NCBI GenBank assembly: GCA_000827495.1
Contig: KN817530.1
Location: 180,446 to 244,445 of the forward strand
Reading direction: 5' to 3'
Origin: Hypholoma sublateritium FD-334 SS-4
Taxonomy: Eukaryota > Basidiomycota > Agaricomycetes > Agaricales > Strophariaceae
Length of the DNA stretch: 64,000 nt
The notes below the pieces were generated by a model. That model was not told the DNA's origin. It saw only the letters and a program-made list of their open reading frames with translations, and made no database searches. The translations under genes and the position numbers were made by a program. Shown here piece after piece: positions 46,882 through 59,990 of this stretch (positions are counted from its first letter, which is position 1; the number at the start of each line of letters is the position of its first letter).

Positions 46882-49853
46882 TCAGTCACTGACTAAGTGA
46901 GCGCTTTTGCAAAACATTACCCAGGTAACTCAGGCGAACCTTCGAAAACAATTCAGCCATGTAGAATCTGTTGTCATCTACCTAGTTGTACCATTATAAT
47001 AAGCAAAATATTTAGATAACATGACACTTAATGGTCTTAGTGCTCAGGGTTATGCATGTAGATAACAACTGCCCTACTCCATTGGGCCAAGATGAGCACC
47101 GGACTCTTTAGCGCTTAATTGCAGACAAGCGCCGGGTCGTAATGACTTCAATGGGCGCTACCTTGGTCAACATTAGGAGCGAATCATGTCTCCGGTACTC
47201 AATACTGCAGACTCTATATCATAAAGATCACAATGGATTCACGAGCTACCGACTAAACATGTCGTTGATGTATAAATCTGGAATGGAACAGCTATTTTTG
47301 GTCCTATTCCTGATTCGCTCCTGCCAAGTGCTTATTGAGATGCGAGAGCTGCAATATTTCTCGAATAAAGTTGGGAGAAAGGGATCCAACAAAAGATAGA
47401 ATTAACGAGGGACTACTCAATGGGCACCCACTTTGCAAGAAACATGTCTAAAATAAAATGGAACCTCGGGGAATAGAAGAGCTTCGGCTGTGCAAAAGAA
47501 GAGACGGCACAAAGACGGCAAGGAGACGGTACATTTATACCCAACGGATATGTGATGAATTGCAATGACAATACAGTACAAAAGTAGGAGTCTCGTGTGC
47601 AACTTCGCTTCGCTGCGGCTTCAAGCAAGTAAAGCTATTTATCTGAGTTTTCAGCTTTTCCGCTTGTTACAATTGTTACAAAATGATATATATCCATGCC
47701 TACACAAGACTAAGGATAAAGCTGAAACAATGGAGGTCCTTGATTTACTATATATGCAGCACCCATGACATTGAAGCATTCCAGAGGAACGCTTCGTCTA
47801 TGTCAGAATAGGGAGGAAATAACCGCAAACAAAAGCCGTCAGAATATTTGATTGATACATGAATAACGATAGAACTACTTCTGTCTGGCCAATGACCATT
47901 AGTTGAATTATCTCCTCCCACAATGTACGTACGACATTGTAAAAAGCTTGGGTAAATTTGATTGTGATTGCGAACGTCCAAAAATGAGTTCCACAAGAGT
48001 TCCATTTGATGGAAATCCAGACCGGTCGATGAAAAGGTAGCCATATGTTTGTTTTGAAAAGAACATTTTGTGCATTTCTTGTCCAATGGCATAGATGACA
48101 CGCCCAGTTAACATCGAGTGGAGCCTGTTTTATTTCCTTGGAAAACATCAGTAGTTGGTGCTATTTTTAGCGACTGGGCTACTTTCGAAGAACACAATTT
48201 AACGATTTATTGTCAATGGTACCCCATAGATGATGCCATGGGTAACAAGAGGCCACCGTTACTATACTACAAACATACACGTGCTATGGAATAATTGAAG
48301 ACTAACACTCGGAGTGCGTTGAAAAACTAGAAATAACCGGCTTACATTCTCGACCAATAAGAATGTCCTCGTGAGTGTAAAGTATTATTCGCAGCAGGAT
48401 TGCCGCTCCGTTATATCAGCGATCGCGCCGGAGACACGGACAGTGTATATAAGTCTGATCTGACGCTACAGAATTGAATCCTGACTCATATCAACTTTCC
48501 AAAGGAACAATTTAGTACCTTCTTATGCCCAAGATGCGTCACTGATGAGAGCACTCCACTGGGTGGCTCCCAATATCTCTCACGGAAACTGGGCCCCTGC
48601 AAACATCATAGGAGGGGGTTACTGAAGGATGAGCACCGGATAGGTTATTGTAAAACTTCTTCGCAGTACTGATCTGCACATGCACATCACATAGTGTACA
48701 TTCCTTCCAAAGTCTCTGTTACGAAGGCATGAAGAAAGAGATTACTCAAGCCAATCAGGATCCACGCACAATTCGGATTTGAATCCAGATCCACTGGAAG
48801 GTCCAGGTTGATTCATAGCTCCGGGACATTGAATACCCATGTTTCACAAGGAATGGACAGGGAAAAACGGGGAGCTGGGAAAGCGCCCAAATATATGGTA
48901 GTTCTCCCTGTAAATAATTCTGATTCCATTAAGACGCAGCGTGGAGGTAATGAAGGCCACTATAACGGGCGTACATGCATACAGAGAGGGGAAATAAGTA
49001 AATACCGCTGTCGCTCCGATGTTACTTTTAGGCCTTCCATGTATTGAAAAGGACTCGTCACGGACCTTCTCAATTCAGTCACAAGTTCATGCACAACGAT
49101 TCCCATCATAGCCAAACTATTCCTGCTTAAATATTTCCGTTTTGCCCACTGTGACGATACGTTCGATGCTGCATGTCAGGAGTGCGCATCTTACATCACT
49201 GATCACTGACACGCTCCCGAACTCAAGGCTTTAGGCAAATATAATCGCAAGGGGTGACGATGACTTGCTGCGGTCTATCAGAACTCTCTCTCGATCAGGC
49301 AGAGTCTTGCCGTGAAAATTCTTAGATTTGCATCGTGAACACTAATGGGAATAGCAGGGCATCTACTTACAGAGAACGATCACTGTTGGTCAAGGTTTCA
49401 TGATTTCTGCGAGTTCTTTCTCCAGAGCATGATGCCGGATTGTGAGTGCCGCGATTAACACACGATAACCTCCTGGGAACAGAAATGCAAGTTCACCCAA
49501 CTTTCAGAGGCGTTATTCTTTAGCCGTTGATGCAGGTCAAAGCACAGAAAACAACGAGAGTTACCTGTTTCCTGCGGGTGTATTGCAGCGCTAGGACTGA
49601 TAAATTGGGATCAAGGAAGTTTCCAGAAAACCGTGACCGCGACGATTTTAGTGCTACTCAGGCTTGAGAAGCCAGGATGGCAGCTTGTGAGTGCGAATGC
49701 ATACGGTTGTGTGTATACTTGCGCAATATTGTTTCCACCGCGTAGAGTTACTGTCTGGAATACTCTTGGAATGGCTTGTACTGCGCGTTCTCTGACTATA
49801 ATACACGCCGCATACTCTCGAAGGGGCTATACTTAGAATTTACTTGGAATCAA
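46882..49853. other. 3-kb gene desert
   Basis: Only short ORFs (up to 117 codons, minus strand around 47750-48150), overlapping in different frames and without motifs. The region is AT-rich. It may contain old, decayed transposon sequence, but no terminal repeats or enzyme motifs were found. Confidence 0.45.
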
Positions 49854-50045
49854 ACTTAAACTTGCTTAAGCGCTTGCCAAATCGGAATAAGAATTGTGGG
49901 TAAATCGTGTGAAATATCAATCATAGTCACGTGTTAAGAACAATCAATATTCTTATGTTACGTAATATATTACCCTAATTTACGCGACGTTGAACGTGAC
50001 TGCGATTCAAGTTAAGTATTGGCAAGCGCAACTTCAACTTCAAGT
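49854..50045. mobile_element. candidate small inverted-repeat element (MITE-like)
   Basis: The 27-bp ends 49854-49880 and 50019-50045 are inverted copies matching at 20 of 27 positions, with the inner 11 bp (GCGCTTGCCAA) perfect. The 192-bp interior is AT-rich and non-coding. No clear target-site duplication was found. It lies about 110 bp before the NUP85 start codon and so may form part of that promoter. Confidence 0.45.
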
Positions 50046-50154
50046 CCAGACTCCACACTCCAGAGTCGACGACTCCGAGCCGTAAGTTAACTTGCAGGTA
50101 TCTCGGGGATTTCAATGACATCTCTCACTATAGCCAAGTACTGTGTCATATGTG

Positions 50155-52822
50155 ATGGCCGCGAAAGATGTTCTTCACCTTGTTCCTCCCCTGGTCGAAG
50201 CTGGCAAGTTCAACGACCTTGTGAAAGCGGGCCAAACAATCTCTTCTGCCCTTTGCCCCTCAGATAACACAGTATTGGTGTTCATTAAGGACAAAGTGAG
50301 GTGCTTAAATAACCTATATTTCATGTCTGACACGCGTATCACAGAATCCTTCAGTCTCGGAGGAGGCTCGCGCAACGGATGAAGAGCAGCCGCTATATTT
50401 TGCAAGCCTCAACGCCATACCATCATCAGAAAGGCGATTGGTATCGTACGTTATTTATGGCAGCTTAACATTTCACTGACATATGATGATAGCTTCTTAC
50501 AGACACCTTGATCATATTCACGGCCTTCCAGAAGTTGCTGCAAAGCGCGGAGACTCGAGAGCCTGGATGGTAAGTCCAATACCACTATTTGTCCGCTTTC
50601 ATTTAACCACTTTGAAAGGCTACAGAGTGAACAATGCTTAACCATGATACGCAAACTTGCTATTGACTACGTGAACTTCATTAAAGAATGCTGGGTGCAT
50701 GCTTCGGTGAGTCTTCCACCTGCAACAGGTGGACACGGATATATTGACACATCTCCGCGCACCAGCAACCCATTCCTCGGGTAGATGGAACGCTTCAATT
50801 CACTGGTGATCATTACCGCGGCCTCTATACATGTTTCTCCCTATTTGTTGTTCTCTATCTTCCTGAACCCGGATACGAACAGGCCCCGGTTGGAGATGAA
50901 CTAATGGAGTGGTTGAATACCCATTTCATCGAACCGTCGACCGAAGAAGGGGATCAGCTCAGCGCATTGGACCGGCCGTGGGAGGATGAGTCCTTCTGGC
51001 CGTATCTAACTCGGTATGTCTCCTCACATGCCCCGCACATTATTTTTACTGACAGATCTTAGCTCGATCTTGCGCGGTCTTTCGAAAGCCTCCCTCTTTT
51101 TTTTGGCAGCTCTAGAACATCATCCGTCCGAGAAACTGCAACGCCTTACCAGCACCGTTATCCCCCTAATCGAATCACAACCCCGGTTAATGAACTTCAC
51201 CGTGGAACGGGAGTTTGCATATGCCATGCGTCGTTGGGGGGACAAAGTAAAGGCTCTGCGAATAGAAATGGACAGAGTCCCAGAAAAAGAGAGATTCGAT
51301 CGCTTCGAGAACTGGTGGGAGAGATTGAGCGACATTGTCGGGATTCTGGAAGGCAGGCAAGACGTCGTTCAGCGAGTTTGCGATGATCTGGGGGCGGATT
51401 GGAAAGAGGTCGCTGTTGCTTGGAGTATATTTGTCGATCCGCGAATGCGCCGGCAGGACATGGCGTAGGTAACTATCGTCCTCTCACTTAACTCGATCCT
51501 AATATCCGTTTCAGCGAGGTGGCTGCACAAATCTTGAGCGAAATGCCACCAGATCCTACACAACATGAAGACATGGTTCACGCTGCGCTATTCTCTGGGC
51601 AACCAATTGAAGCACTGCATCACGCAAGCAACTTGGACTGCTGGCTATCTGCGCACCTAGGGGACATTATGGAGTCTCTACAACTCATAGACGCAGAACC
51701 AAAAGACGAGTACGTCTTCCGCAGGGCGCTATATCATAGCCCATGCTTACCGTTCTGCAGCTCGGGGATATCTCTCCGAGATCAATACGTCCTGTCGTAT
51801 GCCGAATACTTGCATTCCGATCCTGCGCTCTGGCGAATCACAGTTGACTACATGTACTCTTGTGAGGAGATCGGGCAAAGACGGGCCGACGAAGTGCTCT
51901 TGCGAGTTCCCCTGCAACTCAATGAACAAAATTCGGACCTCAAGGTAGACCCCCGAATCCGTGCCGGCGACATTGTGGGCGTCCTGAAGGACGTAAACAA
52001 AACATGCTTTGAGTATAAGCGCGAAAACGTGCGGCGCACCGTATGCCGGGTGCGTAGTCATTTTTTGCATATTCAACTTCCCGGTGCGATCCCATTCTGG
52101 TTTGTAGATTGCCGCCCAAGCTCTTGTCTCCGATAAAGATTACGGTTTAGCCGTATCGTATTGCATCTCTGCCGAAGATTGGTTAGGTTTAGGCCGCATA
52201 GTCGACCGGGTCCTGGAGGAATACATCACCGATGGTACGCTTATCTATCGACATTTCGGGCTGGTGTTTAACATGTCTTGAAGGTCCACAGGGGTTTACC
52301 CAATATGCCTTGGCTATTGCACCTTCGGTGCAAGAGCTCAGAGCACAATCCCTCATACAAGGCGTTTTCATGCACCGATTAATATTTGTCGTTCGTTACG
52401 CCCGCTTCCACGAACTCGTACAAAAACGGCATTATCAAGATGCTGCATCCGACCTCATGACGATATTTGTAGAGGGGATAGCCCCCACGTCTTGGTGGGC
52501 AGTCGTTTTGTGCGATTCTGTCCAATTTCTTCAGTACGGTAAGCTGCTTCATTGGACCTACACAGAATCTTCGTGATATGTTTTCATATTTTCAGCGCCG
52601 ACATTGTTATTCTCATCTTCTGCGGCATCGCTGTTGCTTCAACGGCTAGAGGATATTTTTACGCGCACATCTCAAGGTGCAGGTGCTGACTACCTGTCCG
52701 TATTAACTCGCGTGATCAAAAGTAAAAGTGAAAGGGAAGCTGTGGACCAGCTGAAAACAGTACGCATTGCATTAGCTCGATACTTTGCCAGGTCCCTCGT
52801 TTCGAGGGGCATAGGCCCTTGA
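50155..52822 (+). CDS. NUP85: Nucleoporin NUP85
   Basis: Nup85 is an alpha-helical scaffold subunit of the Y (Nup84/107) complex of the nuclear pore. About ten exons join in frame. The start MAAKDVLHLVPPLVEAGKFN opens the N-terminal region, followed by EQPLYFASLNAIPSSERRLV. Characteristic helical-stack segments follow: EDESFWPYLTR, PRLMNFTVEREFAYAMRRWG, FENWWERLSDIVGILEGRQD, NLDCWLSAHLGDIMESLQLI, YVLSYAEYLHSDPALWRITV, DYMYSCEEIGQRRADEVLLR, and near the end ARFHELVQKRHYQDAASDLM and APTSWWAVVLCDS. It ends with KTVRIALARYFARSLVSRGI, matching the LARNLARAII-type end of other Nup85 proteins. Length is about 700 aa. An extra 5' exon cannot be excluded because the first ATG follows an AG-rich acceptor-like sequence. 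Confidence 0.88.
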
Positions 52823-53849
52823 TCTTATCCGCACAGTTTGGCACCATCCAGCTATATTATTTTGTGTAACGTGAAATGGGTTCAATTGATGTGTTTGTTA
52901 CCTCTGCCAGCACCGACATCGTCGACTACGGTCCGCATTTGGATGGTCAACTACTTTTCCGATGAACCTCCCGCGTCGCAGGTGCGCTATATAAGACTGG
53001 TTTCGTAGCTGTGGATGGGCATCCAAACAACCTCATTGCCTGAAATATGTGTTATCTGCTATATGTAAGGAGAGGCTTCGAAGAATGCCACCACAGGGAG
53101 TTGGAGTACCGTGAAAAGGTCTGGTATTTGTTTTCCTGTTCTGCGGCCAGCTGCTGACGTTCAACCTGCAGTTAGATTGCGAAAAAAGCTATTGCAGACT
53201 AAGCCGGGCCCACATCTTTGGCGACGGGCATGCCTGCACGGCAACCTGTATTCAACAGTAAATCTTTAATCCCTTGGTTGAGTCAAAGTGTCGTATTGAT
53301 TGCAGGGCAAAGCATGTCTACGAATCAGGAGATAGTTCACGAGGTTCAACCTGGCATGTGCATCCCGTGTCGCTTGCAAACTTGAGAAATCTATTCCAAT
53401 GGACAAGTCGACGGAGATAGTTTTGCCTGTTCAGCATGAGTCGGACAGCCAGTTGATTGGATGTGAATATTTGAATGACAATCATTGCGAGTTTAAGCTT
53501 TGGATTGCGTTGACTTTGAAATCGTAGGAAGTATTCAAGTAGTAAGTACTTATGGCGGCCAAATGGTGCAGAAACACCAAGAAACTGGGTGTCAAAATAG
53601 AATAATCCCAATTGCATGCTCGCATCTACTTACACGAGCTGTACACGAAATCAAGGTCAATTATACATTACTCATGCTTACAATTAATGCACAGATTTGC
53701 CTCAGGGGATTTGCAGGGGATGCAAATTGGATGCAAATGGGATTTGAAGGGGACGCTTATTTTGCGTCGCGGGAACAGCTGCTTATGTAAGGTGCTGATC
53801 GCTGCGCTTCGCCGCCGTCACGGTTGTCTTCTGGTCTCGCTCGACGTCC
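52823..53849. other. intergenic region between NUP85 and PCP1
   Basis: 1 kb with no supported gene; short ORFs only. It should contain the PCP1 promoter. Around 53695-53750 GGGGATTTGCAGGGGATGC-like near-repeats are visible. Confidence 0.4.
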
Positions 53850-55503
53850 ATGCTTTCCATGGTCTTGCGGTGTGCGCCGTTGAGACCCTGCTCGGCGTAT
53901 TCTACATCTTGTGTCTTCCTTCGTTCGTTTCCTCGTTTCCCGCCTCGTTCACCGTTCCGATTATATTCGAAGTCTGCCGAATCGGGAGCAGCCACGCCGG
54001 CAGTCCCGCCCCAGGAAACACCCACACCAACATTAGACAAGGGGCCGTCGTTCTACGAGAAAGTCGGAAAACCAGGGATAGGGAGACAGGTCCTGGTGCG
54101 TGCTTGTGGCGTGGCCGTCTTGGATGCACTGAGCTAATGGACCATCCATGCAGTATGTAGGGCTGACATGCGCTCTCGCGTTCTCTCTCGCCGCAGCGCA
54201 GACGACACTTGAGACTGAGAGCTGGACGGAACGCATGATGTCCGTATCGTCTGTGTGGAGCGTGAAGGCGATCACGAACACGGACCTCAAGCGCGCGCAG
54301 ACCGCTGCGCTGATTCAGGTGCGTGTTCTGCGCCTGTGCCGCAACCTACACCTGTAACTGACACCGCTTCCTCCGCAGAGCCTCCGCGAGAAGCTCACGA
54401 ACATACAGAGCACGGTACGCCAACTGCCGGTGCTACTCCAGCCATGGGTGAATCGTGTCGCGATTGCAGTGATGCAGCCGTACGCGGATGCGTCGGACGC
54501 GAAGCGCCTCTGCTGGAAGATCTGCTTGCTCAATGTCGGTGTTTGGGCTGCGTGGAAGGTGAAGAGCTGGCAGCCGTTCATGACGCGGCGCTTCATGCAC
54601 AATCCGCTGTCGGGACTGTCGGTCACGCTGTTGACGAGTATGTTTAGGTAGGGCCCCGCAACGGGTCGTGTTCTCTTACAAGTCTAACTTCTTTGCAGTC
54701 ACCGATCAGCAATACACCTCTTGTGCAACTGCCTTGCGCTGGAGAGCTTTGGTAGGCTCATTGCGCTCTGACGGAGGGTGCCCCGCGCTAAATGACCCAC
54801 AGGTGCCGCAGCATATTATCACCTCCTCAAGGAGCAAAGTAAGGCGGAACCGGAGATTCTAGAATCTACCACGAGTTACCACTTCCTCGCATTCTTTGTC
54901 TCGGGTGCGTCCTTCCAGAGTGCGAAAGCCTGCACTGTCCTAACAGTGTGCGCCCCACCCAGCCGGCCTGTTCTCCGGCCTCGTCTCGCACATCGTGAGC
55001 GCTAAATTCCGCTACCCGCGGCTCGTTGCACAGCTTGCATCGCCGACTCTCAGCGCGCCGAAGACGGAGACGTGGGCTGCCGCGGTGGCAGCGACGAGCG
55101 GCGCGCCGCGCGTGGCCACGCAGAAGGCACTCGACATCCTGCCGAGCCTTGGCGCGTCAGGCGCAATCTATGGCGCGGTGACGCTCACCGCGCTTGCGTT
55201 CCCCGACTCGCAAATCGCGCTCTTCATCCCGCCGTCGTACCCCGTTAACATCCAGTACGGCGTCGGGGCGCTGGTCCTCCTCGACACGGTTGGCATCCTG
55301 CGCGGCTGGCGGTGCGTGTCCCCTTTCTCTCCCCCCTCCCGCTTATTATCGGTCCCGTGCGTGTAATTGATTGACGCTGTAGATACTTCGATCACTGGGC
55401 GCATCTCGGAGGCGCTGCGTTCGGCGTCATCTATTACGCGTACGGGCCGACGTACTGGCGGCGTTTGCGCGAGGCATCGACGAAGGCGGAGAAGGCGCCA
55501 TAG
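53850..55503 (+). CDS. PCP1: Mitochondrial rhomboid protease PCP1/PARL
   Basis: PCP1/PARL is an intramembrane serine protease of the mitochondrial inner membrane that processes dynamin-like and other proteins, controlling mitochondrial shape. The N-terminus (MLSMVLRCAPLRPCSAYSTS, Arg-rich, no acidic residues) is a presequence. Eight or so exons encode YVGLTCALAFSLAAAQTTLE, a loop region, the rhomboid L1-like block NPLSGLSVTLLTSMFSHRSA IHLLCN (conserved His/Asn), AYYHLLKEQSK, AGLFSGLVSHI, the catalytic Ser motif LGASGAIYGAVTLTALAF, and the catalytic His motif FDHWAHLGGAAFGVIYYAYG. It ends KAEKAP. Both catalytic residues are present. The splice between exons SMFS|HRS restores the conserved L1 motif. 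Length is about 430 aa. Confidence 0.92.
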
Positions 55504-58357
55504 TCTCCCACTCCACATCGCCTGGAGCAGGCTTGCGATCGTGGACACCAGCGGCTCGGCGCGCACCCCTGCGCGGCTTCTTAACCATAACTGACACCTG
55601 CCTAGACCTGCTTCGAACTTCCATGCGTGCACGCGCTTGTCCGTTGTACGCTGCTCGTCCCCCACCGCCCGCGCCATCCTATGTCTTGCTGCAGGCATGT
55701 AGACAACGCCTGGACCACCGATCTAGACTGCCTCACCGGCGTATATACGTGGGCGCACGATTCGTTCGATATATTATAATTACAGATATGCTACTACCAA
55801 AAAGTAAGATGGTTCTTTGATGTAGCCCGAACGGAAGATGCGCTGGTCGTTTTGATCGTTTCTGAGTTTTCGCTGGCCAGTTTTGTTTTGTCTTGCGTTC
55901 ACAGAGCAAGTGAATGACGTTCTCCGACGTCGTCTTCGAAGATGACTTCCTGACTTAATGTGCCGCATCGTAATCACAATACTACAGGATCACGTCCCTC
56001 GAGCCAATAGGCGCAGATGTCCAGACGTTCAAACGTGCACATTGCCACGAATTTAATACCTCTGACACAGGGAGATATGACTTACATGCAATACGCTACA
56101 CACGCTGTGACGAATAAATAAGAAGAGGTCAACTTGAACAGCAGTGACCCCAAAAGAAGGTGGTCTGGCTTTTTTGGATGGTCGCTTGAAAGAAGGCTAG
56201 GAATTTGAGGGGACCTCTACTTACCAGACGATGGCTCAATGTCAATACCTGCCTTACAAGGTCCTGGGGAGAGGGAAGGCAACAGATTCGTGATATTACG
56301 GCTGCCTCACGCAGCAGATTTCCACAGTAGAAAGTGATTCTCATCTTATCTTGAGAAATCGGACACCGCCAAGAGAACAGTACACCCTACCGGATGTAAT
56401 AGAAAGAGGAATAGGTGCGTAAATGGTATACAAGGAAATTTGGGCATGCTACTGCTACTAGTAGTGATTTCAGTGAAATTTATACATAGCATCCTCTATT
56501 CTTGAAGGAACATAAAGCATCCAAAGTCGGTAAAATTTGTCCTGATCGTTGTTCCCCGATATTAATCAACGTTGCACCTCTTTTTCATCCAAACATGCAC
56601 CTTAACGCAAACCCATATACAGACCATTCGATTTACCAGGAAGCTGGCGAGAACGACAAATCGACGGTGTTTGAATCAGACATTGTCGAGGCCGTTTGTA
56701 GAACTGGGGTTCATAAACATAGCGTAATTAATTCGAGCCGCCATCTTCTCAATGGTTTAGACTTTCTGAGCATACGTGCCGTGGAGAGCAACCGGTGGCG
56801 CATTGCAGACTCAGATTGACGCGGACGCAGTGCGACTGACACTCATGATAAATAAATATTATCAATGCTTCGTCAGATAATGAACTCTTTATCCATTCAT
56901 TTACACGGCAAGAATCATTTCCTGTAAGTATTGTGTAAGTACCTTGTCTGTATACGGGATAGAGTTGGAAAATTTACCTTGCGGCAGTCTAAATTATTCT
57001 CTTATTGCAGTTAGTTTTGGCAAGCAAAGCGTGAAGCTGAACGGTCTCCGGCCGGCACACATCCATCCTGAAGCAGAGTGACAAGGTCAAATTTTTCTGT
57101 CATTAAAAACAGCATAACGTGAGTAGCGCAGACATTTCATGGCTAAGGAGCCTTTCGAAGGACCATAGATGGAAACCGGCACCCAAGATCATTGCTTACG
57201 ATTTTGCACATATGTGCCCTCCAACTGACACGCGACCGGAATATTTTTCCGACACTGTGGCGGCCACACAGAAGGCGGACACATCCGAGCCGTACATGAA
57301 TTACGGCAGACGGTGAGGTTTGCTATAGGTTGGCAACAATTTGGCAACAATTGCGGCTCACTTTCATGTTACATTCATGTCATGTATGGGGCCTTCCTGC
57401 CGCCGGCAGCCTCGGGTTTTCCATGCGTCGATAGATCCGATTCACTTGTACGAGAGAAATTAGCAGTTCCACTACTTACCAGGTAACTTTGGGAATTTTA
57501 TCAGCACCGAGTAGACATTCATCTTTCATTGTGCTCATGAGATTAAAGCAGCATGCGCGCCGCTGTCTCATGGTGAGATGTTCTCAAGGATTTTCACTTC
57601 TCGCCACCCCGAAGCGGTTTATACTTGGTTCATACTCGTTCCGCCAGTCGGCAAACATTGGGGTGCACACTGGCATCGTGCCATGCACTAGCTTGTCGCG
57701 CCAATGGGCATTCTAAATACCAAAAAAGGTATTCATTGACAGGTTCCCCGGGATGTTACAAGTTACAGGATACTTGGTCGGGACTCGAGAAGGACCACCG
57801 AAGGACTCAAGAAGGACTGCTCTTGGACTGCTCCTGAGTATATGTAGTCTCGGGACCTGCAAAGGATCAGCCGATCATGATCATGATCGGCTGACCGTGC
57901 ACGATCACGATCGAAAAGCGTGAAGATCGCTCTCCGGGAGACCACCATTGAGCGTCAGCAGACCTCCGCCACGCTGTACCCACAGGTACCACAGCCCGCG
58001 TAACCACCACACCCGCGGCTGTGGGTTGGGCTGCAGTATTCACCCATAGCGTGGCTGGCAGGCGACCGCGGGTATGACCCCCCAATTACAACGCAAATGG
58101 GCTATTATTATCTGGCTACGCACTTTTGAAGCGGCCGACGCCCGACGCGGAGGCGCGATGGACACGGCTAAGTATAATCCCCACTTGCTCCTGACCGCCA
58201 CATCGAACAATACCTCTTTTCGCGCTTTGACTACACACTGGTGCGCTGCTATGCTATCTGTGTATGTGGGTGATTCAGAGCGCTGACGTGTTGCGCTGGC
58301 TGCTGGAATACCGGTCTACTAGATAGATATTCCTATTATTTGTCTCCCATCTGTAGC
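55504..58357. other. 2.9-kb intergenic region
   Basis: No gene supported. It contains a tandem pair of GGCAACAATTT/ATT units near 57331-57354, a perfect 28-bp palindrome at 57867-57894, and an imperfect hairpin around 57981-58029 (CCACAGCC / GGCTGTGG). ORFs are short and motif-free. Confidence 0.4.
57867..57894. other. perfect 28-bp palindrome
   Basis: TCAGCCGATCATGA followed immediately by its reverse complement, with no spacer. The next 20 bp contain CGTGCACG (also palindromic) and two CGATCA/CGATCG units. It could be a dimeric-protein binding site or a cruciform; the distance to the next start codon (58358) is about 460 bp. Confidence 0.85.
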
Positions 58358-59990
58358 ATGTCGTCCCCAGCATCGTGTCCTGTTAGCGGGAAAGCCGCCG
58401 CGGCGCCGCCACCAAACCAAAAGCTTCTTGCGTGCGTAATCGCCTCTCTTCCTCGATGTCGTCTGCTCAAGAAAATCGACTTCACCTCGCGCCGTGTCTC
58501 GTCATCGCCCTGCCTGGCCACCCTTGACCATCGTTCGTCAACACAGCATCCCTGGCCCGGTCCAACTCTCCCCGACAGTGCAGCAGGCCCTCACGCTCCC
58601 GCTGCTCTCGCACGTCTCGCCTGAGTTCGTCGCGATCTTCCAGGAGTCCCTCCGGATGACTCGGTGAGTTTGTCTATTTGTGATCCAGTTCCGTGAGCTG
58701 ATCGCGACCCCGTGTGCCACTTGCCTTCCTCTACTACTTCCACCGGCCTCTGCATTTGAAACGTCACTTATTATTTATAACACTGCAGTGAGGTCGTGCA
58801 TACCACCGCGGGCAGCGCCGTCTTCCTCCTTGCGGGGAGCGGCACGCTCGGCTGGGACCAGGTCGGCGCGAACCTCGTCGAACCGGGTGACCGCGTCCTC
58901 GTCGTACAGACGGGCTACTTTGGCGAGGGCTTCAGGGAGTGGTGCGTCGCGCTCCTTCCGCCACACATGCATTATAAATTTCACTTACACTTTGTTCGTA
59001 CCTTACGCAGCCTTGAGACCTACGGCGCGCGTACAACGACGCTCGCCGCGCCCCTCGGCGGTACCGTCTCCCCCGCCGAGCTCGAAGCCGGGCTCCTCTC
59101 TGCGCGTCGCAAGGGAGACGGGCGCGCGTACAAGCTCGTCACCATAACGCACGTCGACACCTCCACGGGCGTGCGCGCCGACGCGCGTGCCCTCGCGGAG
59201 GTCGTGCGGCGCGTATCGCCCGGCACGCTGGTGGTGCTCGACGCGGTATGCTCGCTCGCGTCAGAAGAGCTGCGCATGGATGACTGGGGCGTCGACGTCG
59301 TGCTGAGCGCGAGCCAGAAGGGGCTCGGTGCGCCCCCCGGCCTCAGCGTGCTGCTTGCGGGCGAGCGTGCGCTCGCGGTGTGGGAGGGACGGAAAGCGCG
59401 CGGGGTGAAGAGTGGGGGGTTCTATTCGAGCTGGGAGAAGTGAGTACCCCCGCGCGATCACGGTGTTATGTGATGGGGTATGCTGACGCGGTGTGCACAG
59501 GTGGCTCCCAGTAATGCGCGCCTACGACACCAACACCCCTGCATACTTCGGCACGCCCGCCGTATCTCTCGTCCGCGCATACCACGCCTCCCTCGCTGAA
59601 ATCACCCGCGGGTCCATCTCCCTTCCCGCGCGCCTGGCTTTACACGCCACCGCCTCCAAGCGCGTCAGCGCCGCCGCCGCACGCCTGGGTCTGCACCCCC
59701 TCTGCACCGACCCGCGTGCACAAGCGTACGGGATGACCGCGCTCTGGGTCCCCGAATCCCTCGGGCCCACGGGCGCCGGGGCGCTGCTCGCTGCGATGAG
59801 CAGGAAGGGCGTCGTCCTCGCGGGCGGGCTCGTGGCCGCTGTGAAAGGCCGCTATGTGCGGATAGGGCACATGGGGTGGAGTGTTGTCGGCGAGGGCGGG
59901 AAAGACGTGGATTTGGTGATTAAGGCGCTTGGAGAGGCGGTAGGTGAGGTGCGAGAGGCGGTAGAGGGCAAGGGGCTGGCGCGGCTGTAG
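58358..59990 (+). CDS. Alanine/serine-glyoxylate aminotransferase, peroxisomal type
   Basis: A PLP-dependent class V aminotransferase that converts glyoxylate to glycine using alanine or serine. Five exons join in frame to about 410 aa. Visible segments are AIPGPVQLSPTVQQAL, LLSHVSPEFVAIFQESLRMT, TTAGSAVFLLAGSGTLGWDQ, VEPGDRVLVVQTGYFGEGFR, VTITHVDTSTGVRADARALA, LVVLDAVCSLASEELRMDDW and the PLP-lysine motif LSASQKGLGAPPGLSVLL. Downstream are NTPAYFGTPAVSLVRAYHAS and the C-terminal GHMGWSVVGEGGKDVD. The last three residues are ARL, a peroxisomal targeting (PTS1) variant, so peroxisomal import is likely. The third-position GC content is very high in exons 3-5. A damaged copy of the last exons lies at 62205. 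Confidence 0.9.

Noticed and set aside
47413..48148. Cluster of overlapping minus-strand ORFs
   Set aside because: Three frames overlap, none has a motif, and AT-rich sequence with random composition explains them.
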